A stretch of DNA of 64,000 bases, from NCBI GenBank assembly GCA_916613615.1, contig OU744735.1, positions 56,355,582-56,419,581 of the forward strand. Reading direction: 5' to 3'. How positions within the stretch are numbered: position 1 is the stretch's first letter; every line of letters starts with the position of its first letter. Both the position numbers and the translations under genes were made by a program. This DNA is from Steromphala cineraria (Eukaryota > Mollusca > Gastropoda > Trochida > Trochidae). Shown here piece after piece: positions 54,590 through 64,000 of the stretch. The notes beneath the pieces are model-generated. The model made no database searches. It had not been told where the DNA came from and saw only the letters and a list, made by a program, of their open reading frames with translations.

Positions 54590-55272
54590 GCCCGAATGCC
54601 ATATCATTAGTATTTTAGAGCTTAACTGATATAATGGCACGAGTGTATAGTAATGTCGTTGGCACAAATACATGAAACATGAATTCCAATATTTCCTTTA
54701 AACAACAAAATCAACAGTAAACTCAAGAACACCTTTTACACAAAATATATCACCTATTCATTGAATAAGGAAATTTGTAAATTTTTGCATTAATTTATTT
54801 TCTATGATGCACAAATCGAATGCCAACCTCAAAGGGGCAAAGTGAGCCAGGGGAGCGCTTTGCCGCGAGTGATCTCAAATATGTCTTTATACTGAACACA
54901 TTATAGCATTTATATAATATATATATATAAGATAATAATATATAATAGTTTATTTCTGTGTCATGTGTTACAATTTACAAAAATATTCATAATTTTAAAA
55001 ACAACACCGGGCCTTAGAGGGCCGAGAAGACACCTTTAGGTACATCAAAGTTTAAAACAAATGAAGTAAAAATTATATTGCATATATACACCTCAAATTT
55101 TTTTTTTCATGCAGACATACAAACATTGATACGTTCAGACACATAGACCAAAATACTCAACACACCTAACCACATCCATACCCACAGTCTGATCCTAGTC
55201 ACCACACCAGTAATTACTTCCTTCATTCATTCAATCATTCATCCTTGACCTTCAATCATTCACTCCATTCAT
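54590..55272. other. No recognisable gene
   Basis: Interior of the large inverted repeat; AT-rich with a short GGGGCAAAGTGAGCC...GCGCTTTGCC segment (54836-54870) that partly echoes 58067-58091. Confidence 0.4.
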
Positions 55273-55344
55273 TCAATCAGTCTCTCGGACACATGTGATA
55301 GATGAGAGATTACCCGACATCATAACCTCACACAACACATAAAC

Positions 55345-55660
55345 ACACAACAAATAAACACACAACACCGACACACAAACACACAAACACACAAACCCAC
55401 CTACACATACATACATCATACATACCTTCATACATACATTAACTGCACACATCATAAAGATAGATGCACAATCCCTCAGCAGTATTTTCATTCATATACA
55501 CACAACAAATAAACACACAACACCGACACACAACACATAAACACACAACACCGACACACAAACACACCTACACATAAATACATCATACATACCTACACAC
55601 ATACATTAACTGCACACATCATAAGATAGATGCACAATCCCTCAGCAGTATTTTCATTCA
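55345..55660 (+). repeat. CA-rich tandem duplication (about 155-bp units)
   Basis: Two units, each with ACACAACACCGACACAC, CACCTACACATA, ATTAACTGCACACATCATAA and CCCTCAGCAGTATTTTCATT. The first is 55345-55495 and the second about 55499-55660. Confidence 0.85.
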
Positions 55661-56219
55661 TTCAACTTTTTTTTCTTTCTACAGCATTCTTCTAATTTCT
55701 CCCATTTTATCTTGCACATAAAAAATCACAGAAGCTCAAACATAAACTCACATTCAAATACATCTCACACTTACAAATTTAATACAACATATTAAAAAGA
55801 GACATGGATGAAGGAAATGTTTTCAAAATGCAATAAAACGATATATATATATATCAATTAGTTTTCACAAACAAATATCGTAAAATAGATTTGTAATTTT
55901 TATTCTATAATGTTCTTGAATTTTTAAACTTAATATTGCAAATGAAGTAAACTGAGTTGCAAAAGAAACTATAGGTCCATTTCACACTGGTATAAAGAGA
56001 GAATATTGCAAGTATGTGAAATAAGTTTTCGTGAGTTATTTTTTAACCAAAGTCCTTTCAAACGGTGTAGATTTTATGCTCCTGACTATTGCGGTTTTAA
56101 AATTACATTGCACCAAACATGTGTGGGGTCAAATATTGACAGTTTTCCACCGTGAGAAAAATAACTACAACTTAAACATGTCATCATTTGTTTAATTCAG
56201 TGATAAATCAATAAATCAA

Positions 56220-57010
56220 TATCTCATATGACCTCCTGCAGCGTTAATGCATGCTTGTACACGTCGTCTCATGGAAGTTCCGTTGGTTCAGAAAATCCTG
56301 GGTTGCTCTTGCAGTATGGGGTCGTGCATTATCGTGCTGAAAAGGGGTTCCATGAGGTCGGTTGTTCAGAAATGGTACCACAACTGGCTCTTAAACCTGT
56401 CTGCGATATTCAGCTGCATTTAAATTAAAGTCAGTTTTGTCACCACCGCAAATGCCTCCCCACACCATTACGCTTGGTCCGTTGTAGGGATGAACCTGAC
56501 GAATCGTTCGCCTTGACGTCTGTAAACCCGTTCTCTCCCATCGCTGTGAAACATGCAGAATCTGCTCTCGTCACTAAACAGCACTCGTTGCCAGTTTCTG
56601 ACTTGCCAACGAAGAACACGTCGTGCCCAGACCAATCTGTTCTGCCGATGCCTCGGGGTCAAGGCCATTCCACGGAGTGGACGCCGGGCTCTGAGTGCTG
56701 CAGAACGTAATCTTCTTAGCACTGTCCATCTGCTGATGGGTCGACCCAAAGCTGTTGCCGCCGTTGACGTCGCCGTTTTAACCGGTTGCGCAGATGGATA
56801 TTCCGGATGTAGCGGTCCTCCCGTTGGCTCGTGATACGTTGTCTTCCACTTCTCGGTTTGTCCTGGGTTCCACCAGTTGTGTTGTATCAAACAAGTTTGC
56901 AATGGTCAGGGGGGTGCAACCGAACGTTCTGGCAATGTGGGCCTGCGTGGCGCCCATATTTGCCATACCAATGGCCCACTCTCTCTGCTCCTGGGTGAGT
57001 TTCAGCATAA
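56220..57010 (-). pseudogene. Tc1-like transposase, inactivated
   Basis: Minus-strand pieces: MLKLTQEQREWAIGMANMGA and AHIARTFGCTPLTIANL (helix-turn-helix), a GRxR-type linker read with frame changes, TALGRPISRWTVLRRLRSA, RGMALTPRHRQNRLVWARR, VLFSDESRF (catalytic Asp), then after another shift FQHDNARPHTARATQDFL (second catalytic Asp), directly fused to the terminal MRRRVQACINAAGG-like tail. The stretch that should carry SPDLNPIE and the third acidic residue is deleted. Confidence 0.85.
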
Positions 57011-57161
57011 CTTTTAAGTGTTTCTGATAGCTGATGTCAAAACGTCTCAGATGGTGTCTTTTATACTCAATTTCTGCACGTGCATTATCGTGCACCATGG
57101 CGTAGGTTGCGTTTGGCTTTATGTTTCTACTCTCTTTGTTCAGGCACATACTGTACTTACG

Positions 57162-57523
57162 AAGGGGCAGAAGCACGTTTTTTTGATAATTTTATTTTCT
57201 TAATTTTTCACTGATAATTGTAAGTTAATGCCAAATGTATTATTTTGACAGTGTCAGAAATTTAATTACACAAGCCAAACATCCATAGTCAGAGGACAAA
57301 GTATGAAGATTCGCATAAAATCCATTGGCGGCCATTTTTTTTTGAACACCTTTAATTCATTTTGAATGAGAAAAAGGAATCGCATGGCTAAACTTTACGT
57401 TATATATTTGAATTATTACTGCTCTATTTAGTTTAAATACATTGTCTTTCAATTGGAACCAATAATTTTCATTTTTCTGACATCACCTTATATTCCCCCT
57501 AAAAACGTGCTACTGCCCCTTTC
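57162..57523 (+). mobile_element. Family-A MITE (full copy)
   Basis: GAAGGGGCAGAAGCACG to CGTGCTACTGCCCCT, interior as in 59042-59405. Both flanking TTAA sites are mutated. It is inserted in the 5' region of the Tc1-like element. Confidence 0.85.
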
Positions 57524-57587
57524 AGTATTAACGTAACTTGAAAATTTCAAAAATAAAAACATATAGTTTCTTTTGCACCTCAGTTTA

Positions 57588-58060
57588 TAAAATTATATTA
57601 CAGGATTTTGTTTCAATTAGAAACACATATATTTTCGTTGATTTCTTAATATGTTCAACATATTTTTTTATTCCTGAACAATTAAGGAGATAGGCCGTAT
57701 GGGAAGGCCAGACAGGGATGAGATGTTATTGCAATGTAAAATTTGTCTTTCAAACCAATAAGTTTCTTTATTTCTTTCAAATAGTAACTGTTTTCTGAAA
57801 GTTAATAAGTTAAATTGTCAAGACTCTCATAATTATTTAATATTCGTATATAGTAATCATGTAAGTTGTTGGATAAAAACTTCTTAAATATATGTCCATG
57901 ACATATAAAAACATATTTTTCATCCTTTGCATATTGGGCCTAGGTTTTTATTATTTGTTTTGTTGCCTGTGAGCTGCATGGCACTTTAAAAAAATGTATG
58001 GTAATGGCTTATAACAGGTGTTTGACATATCACATTTGTGTGTTTCATCGCATGGGGCGC
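57588..58060. other. No recognisable feature
   Basis: AT-rich spacer inside the large inverted repeat. Confidence 0.4.
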
Positions 58061-58066
58061 TTTGCC

Positions 58067-58092
58067 CTAAACTACGGGGCAAAGTGCACCGC
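58067..58092. repeat. GC hairpin (GCGCTTTGCCC / GGGGCAAAGTGC)
   Basis: A short near-perfect stem with an 8-nt loop in AT-rich surroundings. Related words occur at 54836-54870 and 58250-58275, suggesting ends of an unrecognised element. Confidence 0.5.
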
Positions 58093-58274
58093 CTTTGTCG
58101 ATATACATTTTCGTTTATATCTCTTTATGCTGGCATCGTAGGTTAAAAAGCATTTGCCATACAACAGTTTATCTGATGAGAATAAGAGACATGCTGCAAG
58201 TTGCATTCTAAACCTGTTAATGTGTCAAGAAAAGACGCTTATATGTTAGGGGGCGCGCTTTACCCTGGCCTCCC

Positions 58275-58583
58275 CTAATGCTAAATATATTATTTTGATA
58301 GTGTCAAAAATCTCATTACACACATCAATCGTTCATTGTCAGAGAACAAATTAAAAAGATTCACTGACTTTCCATTGGCAACCATTTTCATGTGAACACT
58401 GTGACCTTTTGATTCATTTTCTGTTAGATATAGTAATCTTTACATTACATATTTACATATTATACATTTTATAATTTATCACTGCTTAATTTAGTTTAAA
58501 TTCATTGTCTTTCGCTTGGAACAATGTATTTCCCATTACCTGGCATCACTTTATATTCCCTAAAAAGGGGTTACTGCCCCTTT
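58275..58583 (+). mobile_element. Family-A MITE (left-truncated)
   Basis: Starts within the family interior (TAATGCTAAATATATTATTT) and ends GGGGTTACTGCCCCTTTTA. It is diverged and lacks the left terminus. Confidence 0.75.
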
Positions 58584-59041
58584 TACGTTTTCTTACCCAA
58601 TGACACATTGTCCAAGTAGCCTAAGAAACTACAAAAGCGTTTGTCTCTTATGTTTGTAATATGAAATCTTTGATCATGATGAAATTAAATGAACGAGGTT
58701 TCAATCGAATTTCATGATCTCACAATCAAATTTGTTTTCATTTGTTTTGATAATAATAAAGATTGTTGATTAATAATCAAGCAAATCGAGGACGAAATTA
58801 AGGTGAAAGTTCAGGTAGTATGTATAGATATTTTCTTCTTTGACCAATTTGTAAAAGGTCTTGATTCGTCTTCTAGAACCCGGAGTTAGTGACCCTTGGC
58901 GTCACAATATGCAAAATCCACTTCACAAATGCACGTTTGCCCAGTTTGTATGTTTACAACTAAATGATTCTTAATATTATATGAGATAGTCTTGTTATAT
59001 TTTGACAAAATTATGTATGCTTCGTTAAGTGAAAAAGTTTG

Positions 59042-59405
59042 TTAAAGGGGCAGTAGCACGTTTTTTGATAATTTTATATTTTAAAATTTTCACTGAAAAT
59101 TGTAAGTTAATGCTTAATGTATTATTTTGACAGTGTCAAAAATCTCATAACACAAACCAATCATCCATAGTCAGAGGACAAAGTATTAAGATTCACATAA
59201 AATACATTGGCGGCCATTTTATGTGAACACCGTTAATTCCTTTTGTGTAGAAAAAAAGAATTGAATGGCTAAACTTTACGTTATATATTTGAATAATTAC
59301 TGATCCGTTTAGTTTAAACACATTGTCTTTCAATTGGAACGATTTATTTTCATTTTGCTGGCATCACCTTATATCCCCCCTAAAAACGTGCTACTGCCCC
59401 TTTAA
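59042..59405 (+). mobile_element. TTAA-flanked MITE, family A (full copy)
   Basis: TTAA|AGGGGCAGTAGCACG to CGTGCTACTGCCCCT|TTAA with a nearly intact interior; close to the copy at 11357. Confidence 0.9.
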
Positions 59406-60473
59406 GAGATGATTGGAACAGACACTGTATTATAGGTATGTATGATAATGCTGATGTTTTAAGACAGATTTGATAACATTTGGAGGCATATTCTGATATA
59501 TTTATTATGACAGGTAATTCAAGAGTTCAGGAAATAGAAGTTATTAATATCTTCAGGAACGACATTGTGTCAGATGATGATTTTGGAAACGAATGTCAGA
59601 ATGTCAAATCCGCACTTTCAGTTCAGTTTCATTATATGTAATCATTTAATTTGACACACAATTTACCATAGTAACTTCTTTATTACCGATTTTAAATCTA
59701 TTTGAATCACATGAACAGAAGGGAGAAATATCCTAAGTTCTAATAGCGTAGTACAAAAAACCCACAGAAGCCTTCAATTTTCAATTTTGTGAAAAGTTAT
59801 TTAAGTAACAAATTCCTTACATAAGCTTTATATCTATAAAAATATCAACGATTTCGACCGCGCGTTCACTATCGCATATGGATCTTGAGTATATTTAGGT
59901 ATTCACTTTCTGTGATAAATTGTGGAAAAATATTAAAATTACAGTAGTGGTTGATAGTATCGAAATTGTTTCATTGTTCATTTTGAATTAAAATACAGCT
60001 TGTTATACTATTGGCCCACATATGAGTTACAAAAGACCCTTATTAATTTGAGCATGTTTACCTACTCATTGTTCAGGGACCAAACTCGAACTATTTCTTT
60101 AAAAAAAACATCGTTAACATTGGTAATCAATAATCACTCCAACGTGACAAAGATATACGTATACGATGTATGTAAATACTAACTGTTTTCAATAACGTCT
60201 AAAAGAATATATGCTGAGGTAGAAATCACACATCCAATTCACGTGAATACCTAAAACCATTAATACTATTTAAACTTATTTACTCGTAAATACCCTAGCT
60301 GCTTTATAAAGGTTTCCAAATCAAGTGACAGGTTAATCTTAAAATTAGATGAAAAGATGAAGATTCAATAAGACTTACTGAAAGCTTAGCACTATTTCCT
60401 TGTGGTATTTTATCAGTATCTCCCTCGCTAACGCTATGAAAAACACAAATAATATTGTACTCGTGGCTTCAGC
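59406..60473. other. No recognisable gene
   Basis: AT-rich; a 60-codon frame (60000-60182) has no protein-like features. Confidence 0.45.
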
Positions 60474-60929
60474 AGGATATGTTAGGATATATTCATTGAA
60501 TATCTTCTATTTCATTATCAATAGAAATCATGACACCAATAAACCAAATTCACCTATATAATAACATAACTAAAGCTGAAATCTCGTTTAACAAGACATT
60601 GATAAAAAAGTGACCTTTTCGATGTTTTTCGTACAAAAAGTGTATATATTTTCATAAAATTGATAGAATGATGATAAGGAATTGTATTTTATCAACGTTG
60701 TTCTTTATTACAGTAAAAAACTATAATTACCTGATGTGACTGGATAACTGAAATCCCGACCTCGACCTATCCAATTAAAACACTAATTACTCGAAATGCT
60801 CAATGATGACAAATTGTCGTCATTCAGTTTCCTTTAGTATATACCTAAGGGGTTCAATATCCGCAAAAAGGAATTCTATGGACGCACTTTTCAACCTAGG
60901 GTAAAAATCGGGGTTTGGCTGCCGGACTA
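60474..60929 (-). repeat. Right arm of the large inverted repeat
   Basis: Reverse complement of 54161-54589, ending TGGCTGCCGGACTA. Flanks are TA-rich (left AAAATAGTCC, right GGACTAAAAG), so a target duplication of TA or AAA cannot be distinguished. Confidence 0.85.
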
Positions 60930-61116
60930 AAAGTCATTATATGAGATAAGACTTTCTAGGACCAATTGCAGATAATACATTCAATGATTCTTTTCCAATG
61001 TTTTATGGGAAGAGATGGTTTTGATCAAATGCTGTATTAGTTGTCTACTAATGGTCTGGATAATCGGATGTCTAAGTTATGAGTTGTAAACGGTAATTTA
61101 GTAGGTCAGGAATGCA

Positions 61117-61165
61117 CGGTCGGGGGATTAGTGAGCCACGCTCACTTTTTTACTTTTATTGTTCG
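61117..61165 (+). mobile_element. 3' end of a pearl/HINE-like element
   Basis: CGGGGGATTAGTGAGCCACGCTCACTTTTTTAC corresponds to the terminal hairpin region at 50195-50240; the rest of the element is absent. Confidence 0.55.
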
Positions 61166-62900
61166 GTTATGTCTGCATTCTTTTATTTTATTTTCTTGAC
61201 GTCAATATTTACAGTTTGTACTGGCTTTCCTCCAAATTTATTTGACTTAGTCAAAATAGCTAACTATATTTTGATATAATGTAATAATTATATGTGTTCA
61301 CTACTATGTACTACTGGTACAACAAATTTTTCGTGTGGAAAAGATTAACCCACAATTTGTTTTATACGAAATAGGTTGATATATAAGAATAATCAACGAG
61401 TTGCGAGGAATTACAGATTATATGTCATGAGTTAATTTGTGTGATAAAATCCGAGCTTCAGCGAGGGACAGATTATCCTTCTATTCTATTCTTCCTGACG
61501 GGCGACTTTCAGTAGTTTAATTTGCAGACTTACGCTCTAAAATGAAGTAGTTAATGTCAACATCATCAAAATATTAAGAGCAATCTAACAATAATAGTGC
61601 ATATTTGTATTGATTGATAAAGAAATACTTCTGGTTTCAAATTGACTAATCACTAAAATAAAATGTACAAAAAAGCACAAACAAATTTCATTACAGGACA
61701 CTTAATTTGATGTTTGTATTCATATTGCTATATGTTAAAGTATGTTAAAGTATAGGTAAGACATATTTTGAAATCTCTCCTCAGAATAAATTTTGTTTGA
61801 TTAAACTCGTTGTTTTATTTTTCAGGATTTCCTAGCCGATATGATCAGAGTGCACTGCTGCGGATCTAGCTGGTTAACGTATAACCTGCTCATCAATAGA
61901 GCTCAATGACAAAGAAGTTGCGTTTAATATTGTCATTTCTGATATCGGTTTTATAAAATTAGATCCTGTTTAAGATCCTTTCTAAAGGCAATATAACCTA
62001 AAACATCTTAAGTAGAGATTAGGCAAACAAATAAAATATTTTATATTATAATATGATATATTTTTTATGTATTTTGTTCGAAGTGGAAACAAATTCAGGG
62101 ATCACCGAACGATTTTTTGCGTTATCGACGTTAATGATATTACGGCAATTTTCGCCGTTACTTACCTATTTTGAGTACTTTGATAAATCTAGCGCTTTTA
62201 ATGAATAAACTAAGTTTGATATTAAACACATTACAAATACGTACACTGATAACTAGGGAACATATATCTTGAAAAACAGTGACAATGTTAGCAAAAATAA
62301 AATATAATTAGGCACTTTCAAAAGTAAAACTGCATTTTTATTATCGTTTTTCGCTTATTCAACATGATATTTAAGTGACGCACATATTTTAGATATTGCT
62401 AATTATTACATTTGTGCTCATTTGAATGACAAAACAAATGCAACAATGACAATAGGGGGTCACCGATTGATTTTTGACGCTATATAACGCCATTATTAAA
62501 ATACATACAAAAACGTAAAAACCTTACCTCACGGCAGTTTTGATGGTTTCAAGTACAATTGTGACGACCTACCATTTTATTATTAACAACAGCACTACCT
62601 AACTATGACAACAAAGCAAAATAACAACTATCAGTTGATTATATGAGGCAATTTAAATGTACGACAAATGTAAGGCATAATTGTTATTTCAATAACGAAT
62701 AACATACTAAATTTACGCCATACGTCTTGTCGTAAAACCACCGTTAGAAAGGCGTAACGTTTTAAAACATTTGCCTCCGTGAACGGATAATCCATTATTT
62801 CAGTGAATGTAATGACTCTACTTTTGGGTAAATTGACAACAATACAATGTGTCGCAAATTGTTACTGTAGGTGAGTTCCCTTTCTGGGTCCCATTTCTCC
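61166..62900. other. No recognisable gene
   Basis: AT-rich, no exon-like or repeat-like structure found, except repeated GGGGTCACCGA / GGGATCACCGAACGATTTTT phrases near 62096 and 62457, which may mark a very old local duplication. Confidence 0.4.
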
Positions 62901-62930
62901 TTAAAGAGGCAGTAGCAAAATGTTTTTTCA
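62901..62930 (+). mobile_element. Family-A MITE end fragment
   Basis: TTAAAGAGGCAGTAGCAAAA and a few following bases only. Confidence 0.6.
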
Positions 62931-63194
62931 ATGTCACCATTTACTTCATCATTTTATCCTTCTTCACGCTTTTCATTTCCTTCTCTCTTTTATTAATTCT
63001 TCCGTCATTGTATCAAGTTCATTCAGCAATTCCATTGTCTATCCTACTTTCATTTTCTTTGCCACTACTGTCTGCAAGGGTTAAACTTGTTTTATCGCTC
63101 CCCATTCCTTCACCACTTTGTAGTCTAAATGGTCAAAGCGTCCTGCAGTGTAACAATGTGTTTATTCTATGCACTTTCTTCACAACCTTTAGTT

Positions 63195-64000
63195 TTAATA
63201 GTAGCTATCATCTTCACTGTTCCAACTTTCTTCATCACTCCCACTTTCTTCACCACTTCCGCTTTCTTCATCACTCCCACTTTCTTCACCACTTCCGCTT
63301 TCTTCACCACTCCCACTTTCTTCATCACTTCCGCTTTCTTCACCACTTCCACTTTCTTCATCTATCCCACTTTCTTCATCTATCCCACTTTCTTCATCAC
63401 TTCCGCTTTCTTCACCACTCCCACTTTCTTCACCACTTCCACTTTCTTCATCACTCCCACTTTCTTCACCACTTCCGCTTTCTTCACCACTCCCACTTTC
63501 TTCACCACTTCCACTTTCTTCATCACTCCCACTTTCTTCACCACTTCCGCTTTCTTCACCACTCCCACTTTCTTCACCACTTCCACTTTCTTCATCACTC
63601 CCACTTTCTTCACCACTTCCGCTTTCTTCACCACTCCCACTTTCTTCACCACTTCCACTTTCTTCATCACTCCCACTTTCTTCACCACTTCCGCTTTCTT
63701 CACCACTCCCACTTTCTTCACCACTTCCGCTTTCTTCACCACTCCCACTTTCTTCATCACTTCCGCTTTCTTCACCACTTCCACTTTCTTCATCACTCCC
63801 ACTTTCTTCACCACTTCCGCTTTCTTCATCACTTCCGCTTTCTTCACCACTTCCACTTTCTTCATCTATCCCACTTTCTTCATCTATCCCACTTTCTTCA
63901 TCTATCTCACTTTCTTCATCTATCTCACTTTCTTCATCTATCCCACTTTCTCCATCTATCCCATTTTCGTCATCTATTTCACTTTCTTCATCTATCCCAT
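63195..64000 (-). CDS. Acidic Glu/Ser/Gly/Asp hexapeptide-repeat protein, C-terminal part (open at window edge)
   Basis: An 18-bp repeat fills 63200-64000. On the minus strand the frame GAA-GAA-AGT-GGA-AGT-GAT encodes (E-E-S-G-S-D/G)n, with I-D variants towards the window edge. It stays open for 268 codons, then leaves the repeat as DEESWNSEDDSYY and stops at 63195-63197. It has no internal Met, so the start lies beyond the window. Repeats like this are strongly acidic and disordered; Ser before acidic residues would suit casein-kinase-type phosphorylation. Such sequences occur in mineral-binding matrix proteins and nuclear acidic proteins, but neither is shown here. The other minus frame (KKVEVV type) has interior stops, and plus-strand frames are also partly open, so coding is plausible but not proven. 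Confidence 0.45.
   Translation of the reverse strand, partial: GIDEESEIDDENGIDGESGIDEESEIDEESEIDEESGIDEESGIDEESGSGEESGSDEESGSGEESGSDEESGSGEESGSDEESGSGEESGSGEESGSGEESGSGEESGSDEESGSGEESGSGEESGSGEESGSDEESGSGEESGSGEESGSGEESGSDEESGSGEESGSGEESGSGEESGSDEESGSGEESGSGEESGSDEESGIDEESGIDEESGSGEESGSDEESGSGEESGSGEESGSDEESGSGEESGSDEESWNSEDDSYY

Larger units (their letters stand above)
55950..57585 (-). mobile_element. Second Tc1-like transposon, containing a MITE
   Basis: Ends are inverted: AACTGAGTTGCAAAAGAAAC at the left and GTTTCTTTTGCACCTCAGTT at the right, with TA at 55948-55949 and 57586-57587. Subtracting the MITE at 57162-57523 leaves about 1.27 kb. Termini and transposase are related to the element at 40146 and 53828. 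Confidence 0.85.

Noticed and set aside
55273..55491. 72-codon minus-strand frame rich in Val/Cys
   Set aside because: Product of the CA-rich repeat read backwards.
58067..58092. Rho-independent-type terminator
   Set aside because: A hairpin without a following T run, in a eukaryotic genome; more likely a repeat terminus.
63167..63865. Met-starting KKVEVV repeat frames on the minus strand
   Set aside because: This frame is interrupted by stops at the GGGATAGAT variants, whereas the EESGSD frame on the same strand is open throughout.

Overview
This window looks like an accessory, repeat-saturated stretch of an invertebrate nuclear genome. I infer a mollusc or another marine lophotrochozoan. 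It is AT-rich, has spliced genes with GT/AG introns and no prokaryote-style gene density. It carries pearl/HINE-like repeats, in which a hairpin is followed by a GTCC microsatellite and then tandem core units. Its few host genes encode secreted proteins built from phase-compatible ectodomain exons (SRCR, PAN-like, CCP/sushi, galectin-like). No CRISPR array, operon or rRNA gene was seen. Species and chromosome position cannot be told from the sequence.

Layout. 1-6.8 kb: transposable-element debris (TTAA-flanked MITE, long-TIR MITE with 5-bp target duplication, non-LTR retrotransposon pieces, a 30-G tract). 7.2-14.2 kb: a minus-strand secreted SRCR gene with a signal-peptide exon and two tandemly duplicated SRCR domains, each an exon pair with symmetrical phase-1 borders. 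11.3-13.1 kb: MITEs and a 529-bp near-identical tandem duplication. 15.8-21.5 kb: degraded LINEs, a MITE with 9-bp target duplication, and a second copy of the 5-bp-TSD MITE. 24-29 kb: MITE fragments, a dead mariner, and minus-strand exons of a CCP plus galectin-like gene. 29.6-31.7 kb: a LINE endonuclease fragment, a ten-unit array of about 105 bp whose units each resemble a mini-exon with splice sites, and a signal-peptide/PAN-like exon. These last exons may belong to the same gene as the CCP and galectin-like exons.

33.6-39.4 kb: an L1/Tx1-like LINE between two copies of a roughly 620-bp block, SINE-like and DIRS-like fragments. 39.8-54.0 kb is a set of nested insertions. A pearl/HINE-like repeat is split at TA by a Tc1-like element. 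That element is split by a 12.87-kb insertion flanked by a 12-bp direct repeat. The insertion carries a multi-exon transposase-like gene (plus strand) converging on a RecQ-type helicase gene (minus strand). Both are disrupted, the helicase by loss of its DEAH region. Smaller MITEs and a nine-unit 171-bp tandem array sit inside it. 54.2-60.9 kb lies between two inverted arms of about 450 bp and contains a second Tc1-like relic and more TTAA-type MITEs. The window ends in an 18-bp repeat array. On the minus strand it is one open frame of at least 268 codons encoding an acidic Glu-Glu-Ser-Gly-Ser-Asp/Gly repeat.

The most interesting objects are the large helicase-plus-transposase element with its tRNA-like ends, the mini-exon array in the PAN-type gene, the CACTGTG-ended MITE with 5-bp duplications, and the acidic repeat frame. 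All family names come from reading motifs by eye; no database search was run.
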